Assembly (NCBI GenBank): GCA_035504215.1
Contig: DATJSI010000088.1
Location: forward strand, 1 to 46,426
From: Mycobacteriales bacterium
Lineage (GTDB): Bacteria > Actinomycetota > Actinomycetes > JAFAQI01
DNA length: 46,426 nt
Direction: 5' to 3'
Shown: one piece after another, positions 38,067 to 46,426 of the stretch
How the letters are laid out: each line of letters opens with the position of its first letter
Numbering within the stretch: the stretch's first letter is position 1
Position numbers and translations under genes: made by a program
The notes under the pieces: generated by a model
Database searches by the model: none
Seen by the model: the letters and a program-made list of their open reading frames with translations, nothing else
What the model was told of the DNA's origin: nothing

Positions 38067-39139
38067 ACGTGCTGCTGGCCGGCGGCGGCACCGCGGGGCA
38101 CGTGTCGCCATTGCTGGCCCTCGCCGACCGGCTGGTCAGTGACGATCCGTCGACTCGGGTCCTTGCTTTGGGTACGGCGACCGGGATCGAGGCGCGGGTG
38201 GTGCCTGCGCGCGGCTACTCGCTGTACGAGATTCCGCGCGTTCCCTTGCCTCGACGCCCATCGCTGCGCCTGGTCCGGCTGCCCGGGGACCTGGCTGCGG
38301 CGGTGCGCGGCGCGCGCGCCGCGATGGCCGAGGTGCAGGCCGATGTCGTCGTGGGGTTCGGTGGATACGTCGCCGCTCCCGCGTATCTCGCTGCGCGGCG
38401 CGCGCGCATCCCGATCGTCGTACACGAGCAGAACAGCCGGCCCGGCCTCGCCAACCGGCTGGGCGCCCGGCTGACCCCTTGGGTCGCCGTGACGTTTCCG
38501 GCCACCCGGCTGCCGCACGCCGTGCGTACCGGGCTGCCGCTGCGCGCAGAGATCACCGGGCTCGACCGCGCGGCAGAACGCGCGCCGGCACGTCGGTCCT
38601 TCGGGCTTGACCCCGACCGCACCACCGTTCTCGTCGTCGGTGGCTCGCTGGGTGCGCAGCGCCTCAATGACGTGTTCCCCTCGATCGAGGGGGACCTGGC
38701 TGCGCGAGCCGTGCAGGTGCTGCACATTTGCGGGACCGGAAAGTCGGTCCGGCTCGCGACACCGAACCCGGCATACGTTGTGCGGGAGTATGTGGACCGC
38801 ATGGACCTTGCCTACGCCGCGGCGGACGTCGTCGTCGGCCGGTCGGGCGCGAACACCGTGAGCGAGGTCACCGCCTTGGGCCTGCCGGCGGTGTTCGTGC
38901 CGCTGCCGATCGGCAACGGCGAGCAGCGGCTCAATGCCGAGCCGGTGCAGCAGGCGGGCGGCGCGTTGATCGTCGACAACGCGGAGTTCGGGCCGGACTG
39001 GCTGCGGGCGAACCTGTTGCCGTTGCTGGACGATCCGGCCCGGTTGCTCGCCATGGGCCGATCGGCCGCGACTTTCGGCCGGCTCGATGCCGACCGGGAG
39101 CTGGCAGAGCTGGTGCGCGTCGCTGCGGGCCGGCGATGA
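38063..39139 (+). CDS. murG: Lipid II synthase MurG
   Basis: A 358-aa GT28 glycosyltransferase adding GlcNAc to lipid I on the inner membrane face. MNVLLAGGGTAGHVSPLLALAD is the N-terminal signature, followed by VVGFGGYVAAP, VVHEQNSRPGLANRL, GGSLGAQRLND and GRSGANTVSEVTALGLP. Its length is normal. Its stop overlaps murC by 4 nt. Confidence 0.97.
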   Translation: MNVLLAGGGTAGHVSPLLALADRLVSDDPSTRVLALGTATGIEARVVPARGYSLYEIPRVPLPRRPSLRLVRLPGDLAAAVRGARAAMAEVQADVVVGFGGYVAAPAYLAARRARIPIVVHEQNSRPGLANRLGARLTPWVAVTFPATRLPHAVRTGLPLRAEITGLDRAAERAPARRSFGLDPDRTTVLVVGGSLGAQRLNDVFPSIEGDLAARAVQVLHICGTGKSVRLATPNPAYVVREYVDRMDLAYAAADVVVGRSGANTVSEVTALGLPAVFVPLPIGNGEQRLNAEPVQQAGGALIVDNAEFGPDWLRANLLPLLDDPARLLAMGRSAATFGRLDADRELAELVRVAAGRR

Positions 39140-40560
39140 CACTCGTCGAGCCGGTCCCCGACCTTCCCGCCGCCGAGCAGCTCGGCCGCGTGCACCTGAT
39201 GGGTGTGGGGGGAGCCGGCATGAGCGGTATCGCGCGGATCCTGCTGGCCCGCGGCGTCGCGGTCACCGGGTGCGATGCGAAGGAGTCCACGGTGCTCGCG
39301 CCGCTGCGGGCGCTCGGCGCGACGGTGGAGATCGGTCACGACCCGGCGCACCTGACCGGCATCGACACCTTGGTCGTGTCGAGCGCGATCCGCCAGGACA
39401 ACAGCGAGCTCGTGGCCGCGCGCGATCGCGGTGTTCGGGTGCTGCCCAGAGCCGCCGCGCTCGCCTCGGTGATGGCAGGAAGGACCGGGCTCGCCGTTGC
39501 GGGAACCCACGGCAAGACCACGACGACATCGATGCTCACCGTGGCAATGCATGCTTGCGGCCGTGACCCGAGCTACGCAATCGGCGGCGACCTGAACGAG
39601 CCGGGCTCCAACGCGCATCACGGGACGGGGATGTACTTCGTCGCCGAGGCGGATGAGAGCGACCGCTCGTTCCTCTTGCTCTCGCCGTACGCCGCGATCA
39701 TCACGAACGTCGAACCCGACCACCTCGACAACTACGGAGACCCGTCGGCCGTCGAGGCGGCATTCGCGGCGTTCGTCGAACGGATCGAGCCGGACGGGAT
39801 TCTGTTGGTCGGTGCGGACGATTCCGGCGCCCGCCGGCTCGTCGCGGTCGGGCGGCGTCGCGGGCTACACGTGCGAAGCTTCGGCCAGGCGGAAACGGCC
39901 GACATCCGGGTCGATGCGCTCGAGCTGTCGGGACCCGGATCGACCTTCGATGTGGTCGCCGACGGCCGGCGGCTGGGCAAGGTGGAACTCGCCGTTCCCG
40001 GTGCCTACAACGCCCTGAACGCGGCCGGTGCGCTCGGGCTCGGGCTGGCCCTCGACCTGCCGTTCGCGCAGATGGCCGCCGGCCTGGCCAACTTCGCCGG
40101 GGTCCGGCGCCGGTTCGAGCTCAAAGGAGTCGGGGGAGGCGTGCGGGTCTACGACGACTACGCCCACCACCCGACCGAGGTTGCCGCCGCGGCGCTGAGC
40201 GCGGCTCGGGGCGTCGCCGGCTCGGGCCGGGTGATCGCGGTCTTCCAGCCGCACTTGTACAGCCGGACCCAGATCTTCGCGGACCAGTTCGGCGCCGCGC
40301 TCGGCGCGGCCGACCTGGTGGTCGTGATGGACGTGTATCCGGCCCGCGAGGACCCCGTGCCCGGCGTCACCGGCGCGCTGGTCTCCCGAGCCGTGCCGCT
40401 TCCCGCCAACCAGGTGTTCTTCGAACCCTCCTGGTCGGCCGTCCCCGGGTTGGTGGCCGGCCTCGCCCGCTCGGGCGACGTCGTGGTGACGATCGGCGCG
40501 GGGGACGTCACGATGATCGGCCCGGCGCTGCTCGACCTGCTCTCGGCGGCGACCGGCTGA
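39136..40560 (+). CDS. murC: UDP-MurNAc-L-Ala ligase MurC
   Basis: A 474-aa Mur ligase. HLMGVGGAGMSGIARIL opens the Rossmann domain, VAGTHGKTTTTSML is the ATP loop, and AEADESDRSFL and YDDYAHHPTEVAAAL are MurC motifs. The C-terminus VTIGAGDVTMIGPALLDLL is complete, so the absence of ftsQ after it is not due to a truncated murC. It is the last gene before the 288-bp non-coding gap. Confidence 0.97.
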   Translation: MTLVEPVPDLPAAEQLGRVHLMGVGGAGMSGIARILLARGVAVTGCDAKESTVLAPLRALGATVEIGHDPAHLTGIDTLVVSSAIRQDNSELVAARDRGVRVLPRAAALASVMAGRTGLAVAGTHGKTTTTSMLTVAMHACGRDPSYAIGGDLNEPGSNAHHGTGMYFVAEADESDRSFLLLSPYAAIITNVEPDHLDNYGDPSAVEAAFAAFVERIEPDGILLVGADDSGARRLVAVGRRRGLHVRSFGQAETADIRVDALELSGPGSTFDVVADGRRLGKVELAVPGAYNALNAAGALGLGLALDLPFAQMAAGLANFAGVRRRFELKGVGGGVRVYDDYAHHPTEVAAAALSAARGVAGSGRVIAVFQPHLYSRTQIFADQFGAALGAADLVVVMDVYPAREDPVPGVTGALVSRAVPLPANQVFFEPSWSAVPGLVAGLARSGDVVVTIGAGDVTMIGPALLDLLSAATG

Positions 40561-40574
40561 CGCACGACCGAGCG

Positions 40575-40626
40575 AGATCACTCGGCCTTCTGCTGACATC
40601 GAGACTTCTGCAAGAGTGATCTTCTG
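40575..40626 (+). promoter_or_regulatory. Inverted repeat and CTTCTG direct repeats in the murC-ftsZ gap
   Basis: AGATCACTC (40575-40583) and GAGTGATCT (40614-40622) are perfect 9-bp complements separated by 30 bp. CTTCTG occurs three times, at 40587, 40605 and 40621, 18 and 16 bp apart. This could be an RNA hairpin, a terminator for the upstream transcript, or an operator near the ftsZ promoters. No coding frame was recognised here. The structure is seen; the role is unknown. Confidence 0.5.
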
Positions 40627-40656
40627 TAGGATTACGCGGGGATGAGGCTGGCCGCC

Positions 40657-40686
40657 TTGACCGCGCGGAAGCGTGCGGCTTAGTGT
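40657..40686 (+). promoter_or_regulatory. Likely ftsZ promoter
   Basis: TTGACC (40657-40662) and TAGTGT (40681-40686) with an 18-bp spacer. Transcription would start near 40693, leaving a leader of about 155 nt before ftsZ. This gives ftsZ expression independent of the mur genes, as known in other actinobacteria. Confidence 0.65.
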
Positions 40687-40705
40687 CCCCGCAGTTCAGG
40701 ACGGC

Positions 40706-40742
40706 ATAACTCCAACCATCTAGTAGAGCCTGAGGGTTGGGT
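40706..40742 (+). promoter_or_regulatory. ftsZ leader hairpin
   Basis: CATAACTCCAACC followed by GGGTTGGG forms a CCAACC/GGTTGG stem (40712-40717 with 40735-40740). A similar CATAACCC...GGGTT element precedes ftsZ in Streptomyces, as I recall it. It has no U-run, so it is not an obvious terminator; an mRNA stability or processing role is possible. Confidence 0.5.
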
Positions 40743-40848
40743 ACGAGCCGAAAGGCACCGCTCCACCCGTCACAACCGTCGATGACACCTTCCCCGGGTC
40801 ATCGGCGGTGGCGGTTCTCGCGCAGTACCGATGAAGGAAGGCACGCTC

Positions 40849-42021
40849 GTGGCAGCACCGCAGAACTACCTGGCCGTGATCAAGGTCGTCGGCATCGGCG
40901 GCGGCGGCGTCAACGCCGTCAACCGGATGATCGAGGTGGGCCTTCGGGGTGTCGAGTTCATCGCGGTGAACACCGACGCCCAGGCGCTGCTCATGAGCGA
41001 CGCCGACGTGAAGCTCGACATCGGTCGCGACCTGACCAGAGGGCTCGGCGCGGGAGCGGACCCGGCGATCGGACGCCAGGCGGCCGACGACAACACCGAT
41101 GAGATCGAAGAGGTGCTGAAGGGCGCCGACATGGTGTTCGTCACCGCCGGGGAAGGCGGTGGGACCGGCACCGGCGGAGCGCCGGTCGTCGCGCGGATCG
41201 CGCGAGAGCTCGGAGCGCTCACCATCGGTGTGGTCACCCGACCGTTCTCCTTCGAGGGCAAGCGGCGCGCCACCCAGGCAGAGGAAGGCATCGCCTCGCT
41301 GCGCGAGGAGGTCGACACGCTGATCGTCATTCCGAACGACCGGCTGCTCTCCATCAGCGACAAGCGAGTCAGCGTCCTGGATGCGTTCCGCTCTGCCGAC
41401 CAGGTCCTGCTGTCGGGCGTCCAGGGAATCACCGACCTGATCACCACACCGGGCCTGATCAACCTCGACTTCGCCGACGTGAAGTCGGTCATGTCCGAGG
41501 CAGGGTCCGCGCTGATGGGCATCGGCTCTTCGCGCGGCGACGACCGGGCGCTGGTCGCCGCCGAGAGCGCGATCGCCAGCCCGCTGCTCGAGGCGTCGAT
41601 CGAGGGTGCGCACGGCGTCCTGATGAACGTCTCGGGTGGCAGCGACCTCGGACTGTTCGAGATCCACGAGGCGGCGCAGCTGGTCGCGGATGCCGCACAC
41701 CCCGACGCCAACATCATCTTCGGTGCGGTCATCGACGACGCCCTCGGCGACGAGGTGCGGGTCACCGTCATCGCCGCCGGGTTCGACGGCGGCGCTCCTC
41801 GCGCGCGCACGACCGAACCCCGGCGGGCGTCAGTACGCGAGCCCAAGGTCGAGGTTGCGAACGAGGAGACCCCGGTCGAGCAGACCGTGGACATCACGGA
41901 CCCACCGGTCGCGGCGCGGGTGCCGGCGGCCAGCCGGGCCGGCGGGCGGGCGGAGCCGCCACGGCGCACCATCGTCTTCGACGACGGCGACGACCTCGAC
42001 GTCCCCGACTTCCTGAAGTAG
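40849..42021 (+). CDS. ftsZ: Cell division GTPase FtsZ
   Basis: A 390-aa tubulin homologue that forms the division ring. [14 protein letters not shown] opens the GTPase domain, GGGTGTG at 103-109 is the tubulin signature, and [11 protein letters not shown] is the T7 loop that completes the GTPase site in the next subunit. A variable linker leads to the C-terminal peptide DVPDFLK that binds SepF and membrane anchors. The GTG at 40849 is chosen because AAGGAAGG lies 7 nt upstream and actinobacterial FtsZ begins MAAPQNYL; an ATG 18 bases earlier is in frame but includes that ribosome site. Confidence 0.98.
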   Translation: MAAPQNYLAVIKVVGIGGGGVNAVNRMIEVGLRGVEFIAVNTDAQALLMSDADVKLDIGRDLTRGLGAGADPAIGRQAADDNTDEIEEVLKGADMVFVTAGEGGGTGTGGAPVVARIARELGALTIGVVTRPFSFEGKRRATQAEEGIASLREEVDTLIVIPNDRLLSISDKRVSVLDAFRSADQVLLSGVQGITDLITTPGLINLDFADVKSVMSEAGSALMGIGSSRGDDRALVAAESAIASPLLEASIEGAHGVLMNVSGGSDLGLFEIHEAAQLVADAAHPDANIIFGAVIDDALGDEVRVTVIAAGFDGGAPRARTTEPRRASVREPKVEVANEETPVEQTVDITDPPVAARVPAASRAGGRAEPPRRTIVFDDGDDLDVPDFLK

Positions 42022-42060
42022 GGCCGCGGCGAGCCCTGACCGGCTCGCTAGCGTCGACCC

Positions 42061-42852
42061 GTGGCAGGCGCAGATATCGGTTCGGCCGGATCGGGTTCGA
42101 TCGGCGCCGGAGCGTTCGAGCCGGTGCTTGCCGAACTCCCCGCGGGCTTCGTCGGCGGTTTCACCACACGCGGCGGAGGCATCAGCTCGCAACCGTGGGC
42201 CGCGCTGAACCTCGGTCTGGGCGTGGGGGACGACCCAGCACTCGTCGGTGCCAACCGGCGCCTGGTTGCGAACTGGCTCGGAGTTCCGCGACTGGTCCTG
42301 CCACGCCAGCAACACGGCGCGGATGTACACCTCGCCCGCGTCGGCGATTCAAACGACGTTGGTGAGCCGGCCGTAGACGCGCTCGTGAGCGGTGCGGCCG
42401 GGCTGGCGGTCGGCGTCCTGGTCGCGGACTGCGTGCCCGTCCTTCTCGCCGATCCGCGCACGGGAATGTTCGGTGCGGTGCACGCCGGGCGACGCGGACT
42501 CGCTGCAGGGGTCATCCAAGCGGCGATGCAGACGATGGCCACAGCCGGCGCCCGCCCCGCCGACATGGTTGCGGTGGTCGGCCCGGCGGTGTGCGGAGGC
42601 TGCTACGAGGTGCCGCAGGAGATGCAGGCCGAGGTGGCTGCCGTCGTACCCGGCACTGCGAGTACGACGCGGTCTGGCACGCCCGCGCTCGACCTGCCCG
42701 CCGGCGCGGCCGAGATCCTTCGTGGCCTCGGAGTGGGCGCCGTCGCGGCGTCCCGTCTCTGCACCATTGAGGATCCGCGCTTCTACTCCTACCGCCGCGA
42801 TGGCCGCACCGGCCGGTTCGCCGCGGTGATCGCGCAGCAGGCAGTGCGATGA
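42061..42852 (+). CDS. pgeF: PgeF/YfiH-type peptidoglycan editing protein
   Basis: A 263-aa laccase-domain (DUF152) protein. GFTTRGGGISSQPWAALNL, LPRQQHGADVH, ADCVPVLLADP and AVHAGRRGLAAGV carry the conserved His and Cys metal ligands. E. coli YfiH keeps L-Ala rather than Ser as the first residue of the peptide stem. A TAGCGT at 42049-42054 ends 6 nt before the GTG, another leaderless promoter. Its stop overlaps yggS. Confidence 0.93.
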   Translation: MAGADIGSAGSGSIGAGAFEPVLAELPAGFVGGFTTRGGGISSQPWAALNLGLGVGDDPALVGANRRLVANWLGVPRLVLPRQQHGADVHLARVGDSNDVGEPAVDALVSGAAGLAVGVLVADCVPVLLADPRTGMFGAVHAGRRGLAAGVIQAAMQTMATAGARPADMVAVVGPAVCGGCYEVPQEMQAEVAAVVPGTASTTRSGTPALDLPAGAAEILRGLGVGAVAASRLCTIEDPRFYSYRRDGRTGRFAAVIAQQAVR

Positions 42853-43577
42853 CCGGCCCGACGCCCGACCCGCGCCGTGCGGCCGAGATCGCCGCCAACC
42901 TCGCCGACGTCAACGCGCGCATCAGCGCGGCGTGCCTGGCCGCCGGACGGGACCCGGCAGAGCTGACTCTGATCGCGGTGACGAAGACGTTTCCGGCTAG
43001 TGACATCGCGATCCTCGCCGGCCTCGGCGTCACGGATATCGGAGAGAACCGCGATCAGGAGGCCGCACCGAAGCATGACGAATGCGGCGGCCTCGGTCTG
43101 CGCTGGCACTTCGTCGGCCAGTTGCAGCGGCGCAAGAGCGGGTCGGTCGCGAAGTACGCCGACGTCGTGCACTCGGTCGACCGGCTCGAGCTGGCCGACG
43201 CGTTGGCGCGGGCCGCCGACAGCGCCGGGCGCAGCCTGACCGCCTTGATCCAGGTGTCGCTCGACCCCTCGGCGGCCGAGCACGAGGGTCGAGGTGGTGC
43301 TTCGCCGCGCGCGGTTGCGGAGCTCGCCGACCGGATCGCCGGCGTCGAGCCGCTCCGCCTCGGCGGGGTGATGGGGGTCGCTCCGCTCGGTGGGTCCAGC
43401 GATGACGCGTTCGAGCAACTTGCGCAGGTGTCACGGCAGCTGCGACGAACTCATCCGGCCGCAACGATCGTCTCGGCGGGGATGACCGGTGACTTCGAGT
43501 CCGCGATCCGGCACGGCGCGACACACCTTCGGATCGGATCGGCGTTGCTCGGCCCGCGCAGCGGGGTGGTCGGCTAG
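42849..43577 (+). CDS. yggS: YggS-family PLP homeostasis protein
   Basis: A 242-aa alanine-racemase-fold protein binding pyridoxal phosphate. [13 protein letters not shown] carries the PLP Lys; [57 protein letters not shown] are diagnostic. The ATG overlaps the pgeF stop by 4 nt. In the family the GENR motif is usually followed by VQE; here it reads DQE. Confidence 0.95.
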   Translation: MTGPTPDPRRAAEIAANLADVNARISAACLAAGRDPAELTLIAVTKTFPASDIAILAGLGVTDIGENRDQEAAPKHDECGGLGLRWHFVGQLQRRKSGSVAKYADVVHSVDRLELADALARAADSAGRSLTALIQVSLDPSAAEHEGRGGASPRAVAELADRIAGVEPLRLGGVMGVAPLGGSSDDAFEQLAQVSRQLRRTHPAATIVSAGMTGDFESAIRHGATHLRIGSALLGPRSGVVG

Positions 43578-43642
43578 CCTTCCTCACAGGTCTGCCGGGC
43601 ACCGCAGGCCGTCGAGCGACCCGAGAAACCGGAGGACGTCAC

Positions 43643-44140
43643 ATGGCCGGCGCGATGCGCAAGATGGCCGTCTACCTGGGGCTCGTGGAGGACGAAGAGC
43701 TCGATGGCGCCTACGACGACGGCTACGAGGATGGTGCTGCGTTCGATGACCGGACTCACGTGGTCCGGCGACAAGAGGAGCCGACGCTTCGCGTGACCCG
43801 CCCCGACGAAGTGATGGAGCGTCAGCCGGTCGCCCGGCACGAGCCGGTCGACACGCTGGATGCCTACCGCATCACGACGGTGCATCCGCGCAACTACAAC
43901 GAGGCCCGCATCATCGGCGAGCACTTCAGGGACGGCACTCCGGTGATCATGAACCTCACCGACATGGACGACTCGGACGCCAAACGGCTGGTCGACTTCG
44001 CCGCCGGCTTGGTCTTCGGCCGGCGCGGAAGCATCGAGCGGGTCACGCAAAAGGTGTTCCTGCTCACTCCCGCCAATGTGGAGATCACCGCCGAGGACAA
44101 GTCGCGCATCGCCGGAGCCGGCTTCTTCAATCAGAGCTGA
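43643..44140 (+). CDS. sepF: Cell division protein SepF
   Basis: A 165-aa FtsZ membrane anchor. The amphipathic N-terminal helix is [15 protein letters not shown], then an acidic linker, then the SepF core [28 protein letters not shown] and [19 protein letters not shown] lies shortly before the ATG. TAGCCT at 43575-43580 may be a -10 for a promoter of its own. Confidence 0.97.
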   Translation: MAGAMRKMAVYLGLVEDEELDGAYDDGYEDGAAFDDRTHVVRRQEEPTLRVTRPDEVMERQPVARHEPVDTLDAYRITTVHPRNYNEARIIGEHFRDGTPVIMNLTDMDDSDAKRLVDFAAGLVFGRRGSIERVTQKVFLLTPANVEITAEDKSRIAGAGFFNQS

Positions 44141-44176
44141 CCGCGTCCACATCGGCCATCGACGTTTGGCGGCACC

Positions 44177-44461
44177 GTGATTGCGGCAATCATCGCGATC
44201 TATGTGCTCTACGCGTTCGTCGCGTTGCTGCTGCTGCGGCTCATCATCGACTACGTCATGTACTTCGCGCGGAGCTTCCGTCCCACCGGGATCTGGGCCG
44301 CGTTGCTCGAGCTCGCCTACAGCGTGACCGACCCGCCGCTTCGTGCGCTTCGCCGGGTGATCCCGCCGCTTCGGCTCGGCCGGTTCGCGCTCGACCTGTC
44401 CTTCATCGTGTTGTTCATATCCGCGTATGTTCTTATCGACGTCATCTCGTCGTACACCTGA
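44177..44461 (+). CDS. yggT: YggT-family membrane protein
   Basis: A 94-aa protein with two membrane segments (about 3-30 and 70-90) and the YggT pattern YSVTDPPLRALRRVIPPLRLGRFALDLSF. GTG at 44177 is the start; its ribosome site is weak. Conserved between sepF and divIVA in actinobacteria; exact role unknown. Confidence 0.93.
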   Translation: MIAAIIAIYVLYAFVALLLLRLIIDYVMYFARSFRPTGIWAALLELAYSVTDPPLRALRRVIPPLRLGRFALDLSFIVLFISAYVLIDVISSYT

Positions 44462-44506
44462 TGCCGGACCCGACCATGACGCTCCCACCACTTGAGGTGA
44501 CCATCG

Positions 44507-45445
44507 ATGCCGCTCACTCCTGAAGACGTTCAGAACAAGAGGTTCACGACCACGCGGCTGAAGGCCGGTTACGACGAGGATGAGGTCGACGGTTTCCTCG
44601 ACGAGGTCGAGGCGGAGCTGCGGCGCCTGCTCGCCGAGAACCAGGCGCTGCGCTCTGCACCCCCGGCCGCGGCGGCACCGGCACCGGCGGCGCCGGAACC
44701 TCCGCGCGAGGACCCGAACGAAGCGGCGCTGCGGACGCTCTCGATGGCCCAGCGGACGGCGGAGGAGGCGGTTGCGCAGGCACGAGCAGAGGCTGACCAG
44801 CTGCTGACCTCGGCGCGGTCACACGCGGCAACGCTGGAACGCGACGCGAAGACCGAGCACGCCGCGAAGCTCGCCGAGTTCGAGCGCAGCCGCTCGGCCC
44901 TTGAGGCGAAGCTCAACGAGCTGCGTGGCTTCGAGCGTGACCACCTCACCCGCATCCGGGCCTATCTCGAGGGCCAGCTCAAGGAGGTCGACAAGCTGGA
45001 GAGCGCGGCCTCGCCCTTGCTCAGCGCGCCCTCGCGACCCGGCGCTGCGCCTACCGGTACGTCGTCGCCGGCTGCGCCGGCGGCCGCGAGTGCACCGGGC
45101 GGCGCGACCCCGGCTGCGCCGGATACCGGTGCGCTCGGTGTCCCGCGGGTTGCGACCCCGTCAGCCGGCGCCACCGGCACGTCGGCGGCTACGCCACCCA
45201 CGCCGCCTGCTCCGGCCGCTCCGCCGGCGGCGCCTCCTGCGCCACCGGCATCGGGTTCCGCACCGGGTGGACCGTTCAGCTCGGCACCGGTGCCGGCCTC
45301 ACCCCAGGACTCACCGGAGCTGTTCACACCCCCGGCCGGTGCGTCAGGTGAGCCGTTCTCGACCGACGTGGACGCCGACAGCGACGTGCCGTCGGGTCCG
45401 CCTTCGCAGGCCGACGATGGCGAGACCGACGACTCCGCGCACTGA
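44507..45445 (+). CDS. wag31: Polar growth protein DivIVA (Wag31)
   Basis: A 312-aa coiled-coil scaffold. The membrane-binding N-terminal domain is [38 protein letters not shown]; coiled coil regions (about 20-47 and 72-165) are separated by an Ala/Pro linker. A long Pro/Ala/Ser-rich tail (165-312) follows and is longer than in mycobacterial Wag31. It marks curved membrane at cell poles and septa and directs apical growth. GAGGTGA lies 6 nt before the ATG. Confidence 0.95.
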   Translation: MPLTPEDVQNKRFTTTRLKAGYDEDEVDGFLDEVEAELRRLLAENQALRSAPPAAAAPAPAAPEPPREDPNEAALRTLSMAQRTAEEAVAQARAEADQLLTSARSHAATLERDAKTEHAAKLAEFERSRSALEAKLNELRGFERDHLTRIRAYLEGQLKEVDKLESAASPLLSAPSRPGAAPTGTSSPAAPAAASAPGGATPAAPDTGALGVPRVATPSAGATGTSAATPPTPPAPAAPPAAPPAPPASGSAPGGPFSSAPVPASPQDSPELFTPPAGASGEPFSTDVDADSDVPSGPPSQADDGETDDSAH

Positions 45446-45586
45446 ACACCTCGGCCGCGCGGGCCATTCACGCACCGGAGCCGATCAACTCCCGCTGACT
45501 AGAATCGCTCGTGCGGGTGCCAAGTCGTCGGCGACGTTGCGGCCTGATCGTGCGCCCGACCGCACCACCGAAACGGAGCTGACCAC

Positions 45587-46426
45587 GTGATCGTCGCCAG
45601 CGGGGTGCTGCTGTTCGTCGCGGTCATCTTGCTGATCGTCGGCTTGCTGCCGTCGATGAGCCTGCACTGGGTGTGGGCGTCGATCGCGGCCAGCATTCCC
45701 GCCATCATCACGCTGTGGCTGTCGGTCCGGCACCGGATCGAGCTGCCCGCCGACGTCGCGGACGCGGGCGAGCCGACGGGCGGCGTTCGGCCCGGAGCCG
45801 GACGCTTCACCGACGAGGGCGAGTCCGATGTCGTCGTCGTTCCGATGGTCAACGAACCATCCGGCGAGCAGATCACCGAACCGCTCGCGCGGCCCGCCCG
45901 GCCGCCGGAGCCTTCGACGGGGGTCAGCGAGGCCCCCGTGCCGGCGCCTGCGGTCCCCGTGATCGAGCCGGCCTCAGACCTGCCGCCCGGCAGTGAAGCG
46001 CAGGAGTCCGGGCCTGCCGACAGCGCGATCGAGCGGCTGCGCTCCGGATCGTCGCTCAGCGCCACGCCGATGACGCCGGTCGCGCGGCCGGCGCCCGCGC
46101 CGCAGCCCGCACCGGACCGGCAATCCGAGCGAGCCACCCCGGCGCCGGTCAAGAAGGCCGCGCCGGCTGCGAAGGCCGCGCCGGTGAAGGCTGCACCGAT
46201 CAAGAAGGCCGCGCCGGCTGCGAAGAAGGCAGCGCCGACCAAGAAGGCAGCGCCGACCAAGCAGGCGGCTGCCAAGAAGGCAGCACCGGCGAAGACGGCT
46301 GCCAAGAAGGCGGCACCGGCGAAGACGGCTGCCAAGAAGAAGGCGCCGCGATCGGCTCCGGCCGGCGCGCAGGCTCGCAGGACCAACCCGCCGAGCCGCC
46401 CGGCGCAGCGCTCGACTCCGGCGGCA
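45587..46426 (+). CDS. Membrane protein with Lys/Ala/Pro-rich tail, cut by the window edge
   Basis: The frame opens at GTG 45587 and stays open for 280 codons to the end. Two membrane helices (about 3-21 and 28-46) are followed by an acidic/Pro-rich linker and, from about codon 184, repeats of the KKAAPAKTAAKK kind. Such tails resemble histone H1-like DNA-binding regions and also precede zinc-finger DksA-type domains in some actinobacterial proteins. Nothing here proves either. A TAGAAT at 45500-45505 may be its -10. I do not recognise the gene. Confidence 0.7.
   Translation, partial: MIVASGVLLFVAVILLIVGLLPSMSLHWVWASIAASIPAIITLWLSVRHRIELPADVADAGEPTGGVRPGAGRFTDEGESDVVVVPMVNEPSGEQITEPLARPARPPEPSTGVSEAPVPAPAVPVIEPASDLPPGSEAQESGPADSAIERLRSGSSLSATPMTPVARPAPAPQPAPDRQSERATPAPVKKAAPAAKAAPVKAAPIKKAAPAAKKAAPTKKAAPTKQAAAKKAAPAKTAAKKAAPAKTAAKKKAPRSAPAGAQARRTNPPSRPAQRSTPAA
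46138..46345 (+). repeat. Lys/Ala/Pro codon repeat tract
   Basis: Irregular repeats of AAG-AAG-GC(A/G)-GC(A/G)-CCG and GCG-AAG-ACG-GCT-GCC run through this stretch. They encode the basic tail of the edge gene. The units are similar enough at DNA level to recombine, so tail length may vary. Confidence 0.8.

Noticed and set aside
40568-40585. CCGAG/CTCGG hairpin after murC as a terminator
   Set aside because: Five base pairs only, and it competes with the better 9-bp inverted repeat at 40575-40622.
40831-40848. ATG at 40831 as the ftsZ start
   Set aside because: It would place the AAGGAAGG ribosome site inside the gene; FtsZ of actinobacteria begins at the residue encoded by GTG 40849.
44461-44523. 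A 20-codon frame starting at the yggT stop (TGATG) and overlapping the wag31 start
   Set aside because: wag31 has its own GAGGTGA site and the frame ends 17 nt inside wag31, so coupling is not needed; the peptide shows no features.

Overview
The window is high-GC actinobacterial chromosome. The evidence is a complete division and cell wall (dcw) cluster with actinobacterial partners (SepF, YggT, Wag31/DivIVA, FtsZ ending DVPDFLK), a PASTA Ser/Thr kinase near an Rv2175c-type regulator, an actinobacterial LexA box, and many genes with a TANNNT -10 element only 6-8 nt before the start codon (leaderless type). I cannot name the genus. Nearly all of it is core chromosome; I see no insertion sequence, prophage, CRISPR array, tRNA or rRNA. 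No gene-free stretch exceeds 300 bases.

Left part (1-19068). A truncated HNH/DUF222 nuclease end and a VOC protein are followed by the PASTA kinase and a LysM/lytic transglycosylase gene. The transglycosylase promoter carries four tandem GTCACA-type 9-mers resembling MtrA sites. Next come a 2-hydroxyacid dehydrogenase, a Rieske/DUF2231 protein and a TPP-riboswitch-controlled thiO-thiS-thiG operon. This operon is divergent from an Rv2175c-like regulator, thiE and the split lycopene cyclase crtYc-crtYd. crtE-crtI-crtB converge on crtYd. metF, a beta-lactamase-fold protein, a second CrtI-like oxidoreductase, a GNAT, a YbaK deacylase and a large secreted protein follow.

Middle (19069-27200). A perfect SOS box sits on the promoter of a HEPN gene that leads into a methyltransferase gene and dinB (Pol IV). 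A DUF3040 membrane protein follows. On the other strand lies a moxR-DUF58-transglutaminase operon that diverges from the dcw cluster.

Right part (27226-45445). The dcw cluster is mraZ (with GTGG operator repeats), an mraW-type leader RNA, rsmH, ftsL, pbpB, murE, murF, mraY, murD, ftsW, murG, murC, ftsZ, pgeF, yggS, sepF, yggT, wag31. Most junctions are 4-nt stop/start overlaps. ftsQ, normally between murC and ftsZ in actinobacteria, is missing. Its place holds 288 bp of non-coding DNA with an inverted repeat, three CTTCTG repeats, a good promoter and the ftsZ leader hairpin. The window ends inside a membrane protein with a Lys/Ala/Pro-rich repeat tail.

The most interesting signals are the SOS-controlled HEPN-methyltransferase-dinB unit, the missing ftsQ with its replacement regulatory region, and the MtrA-like array on the transglycosylase promoter.
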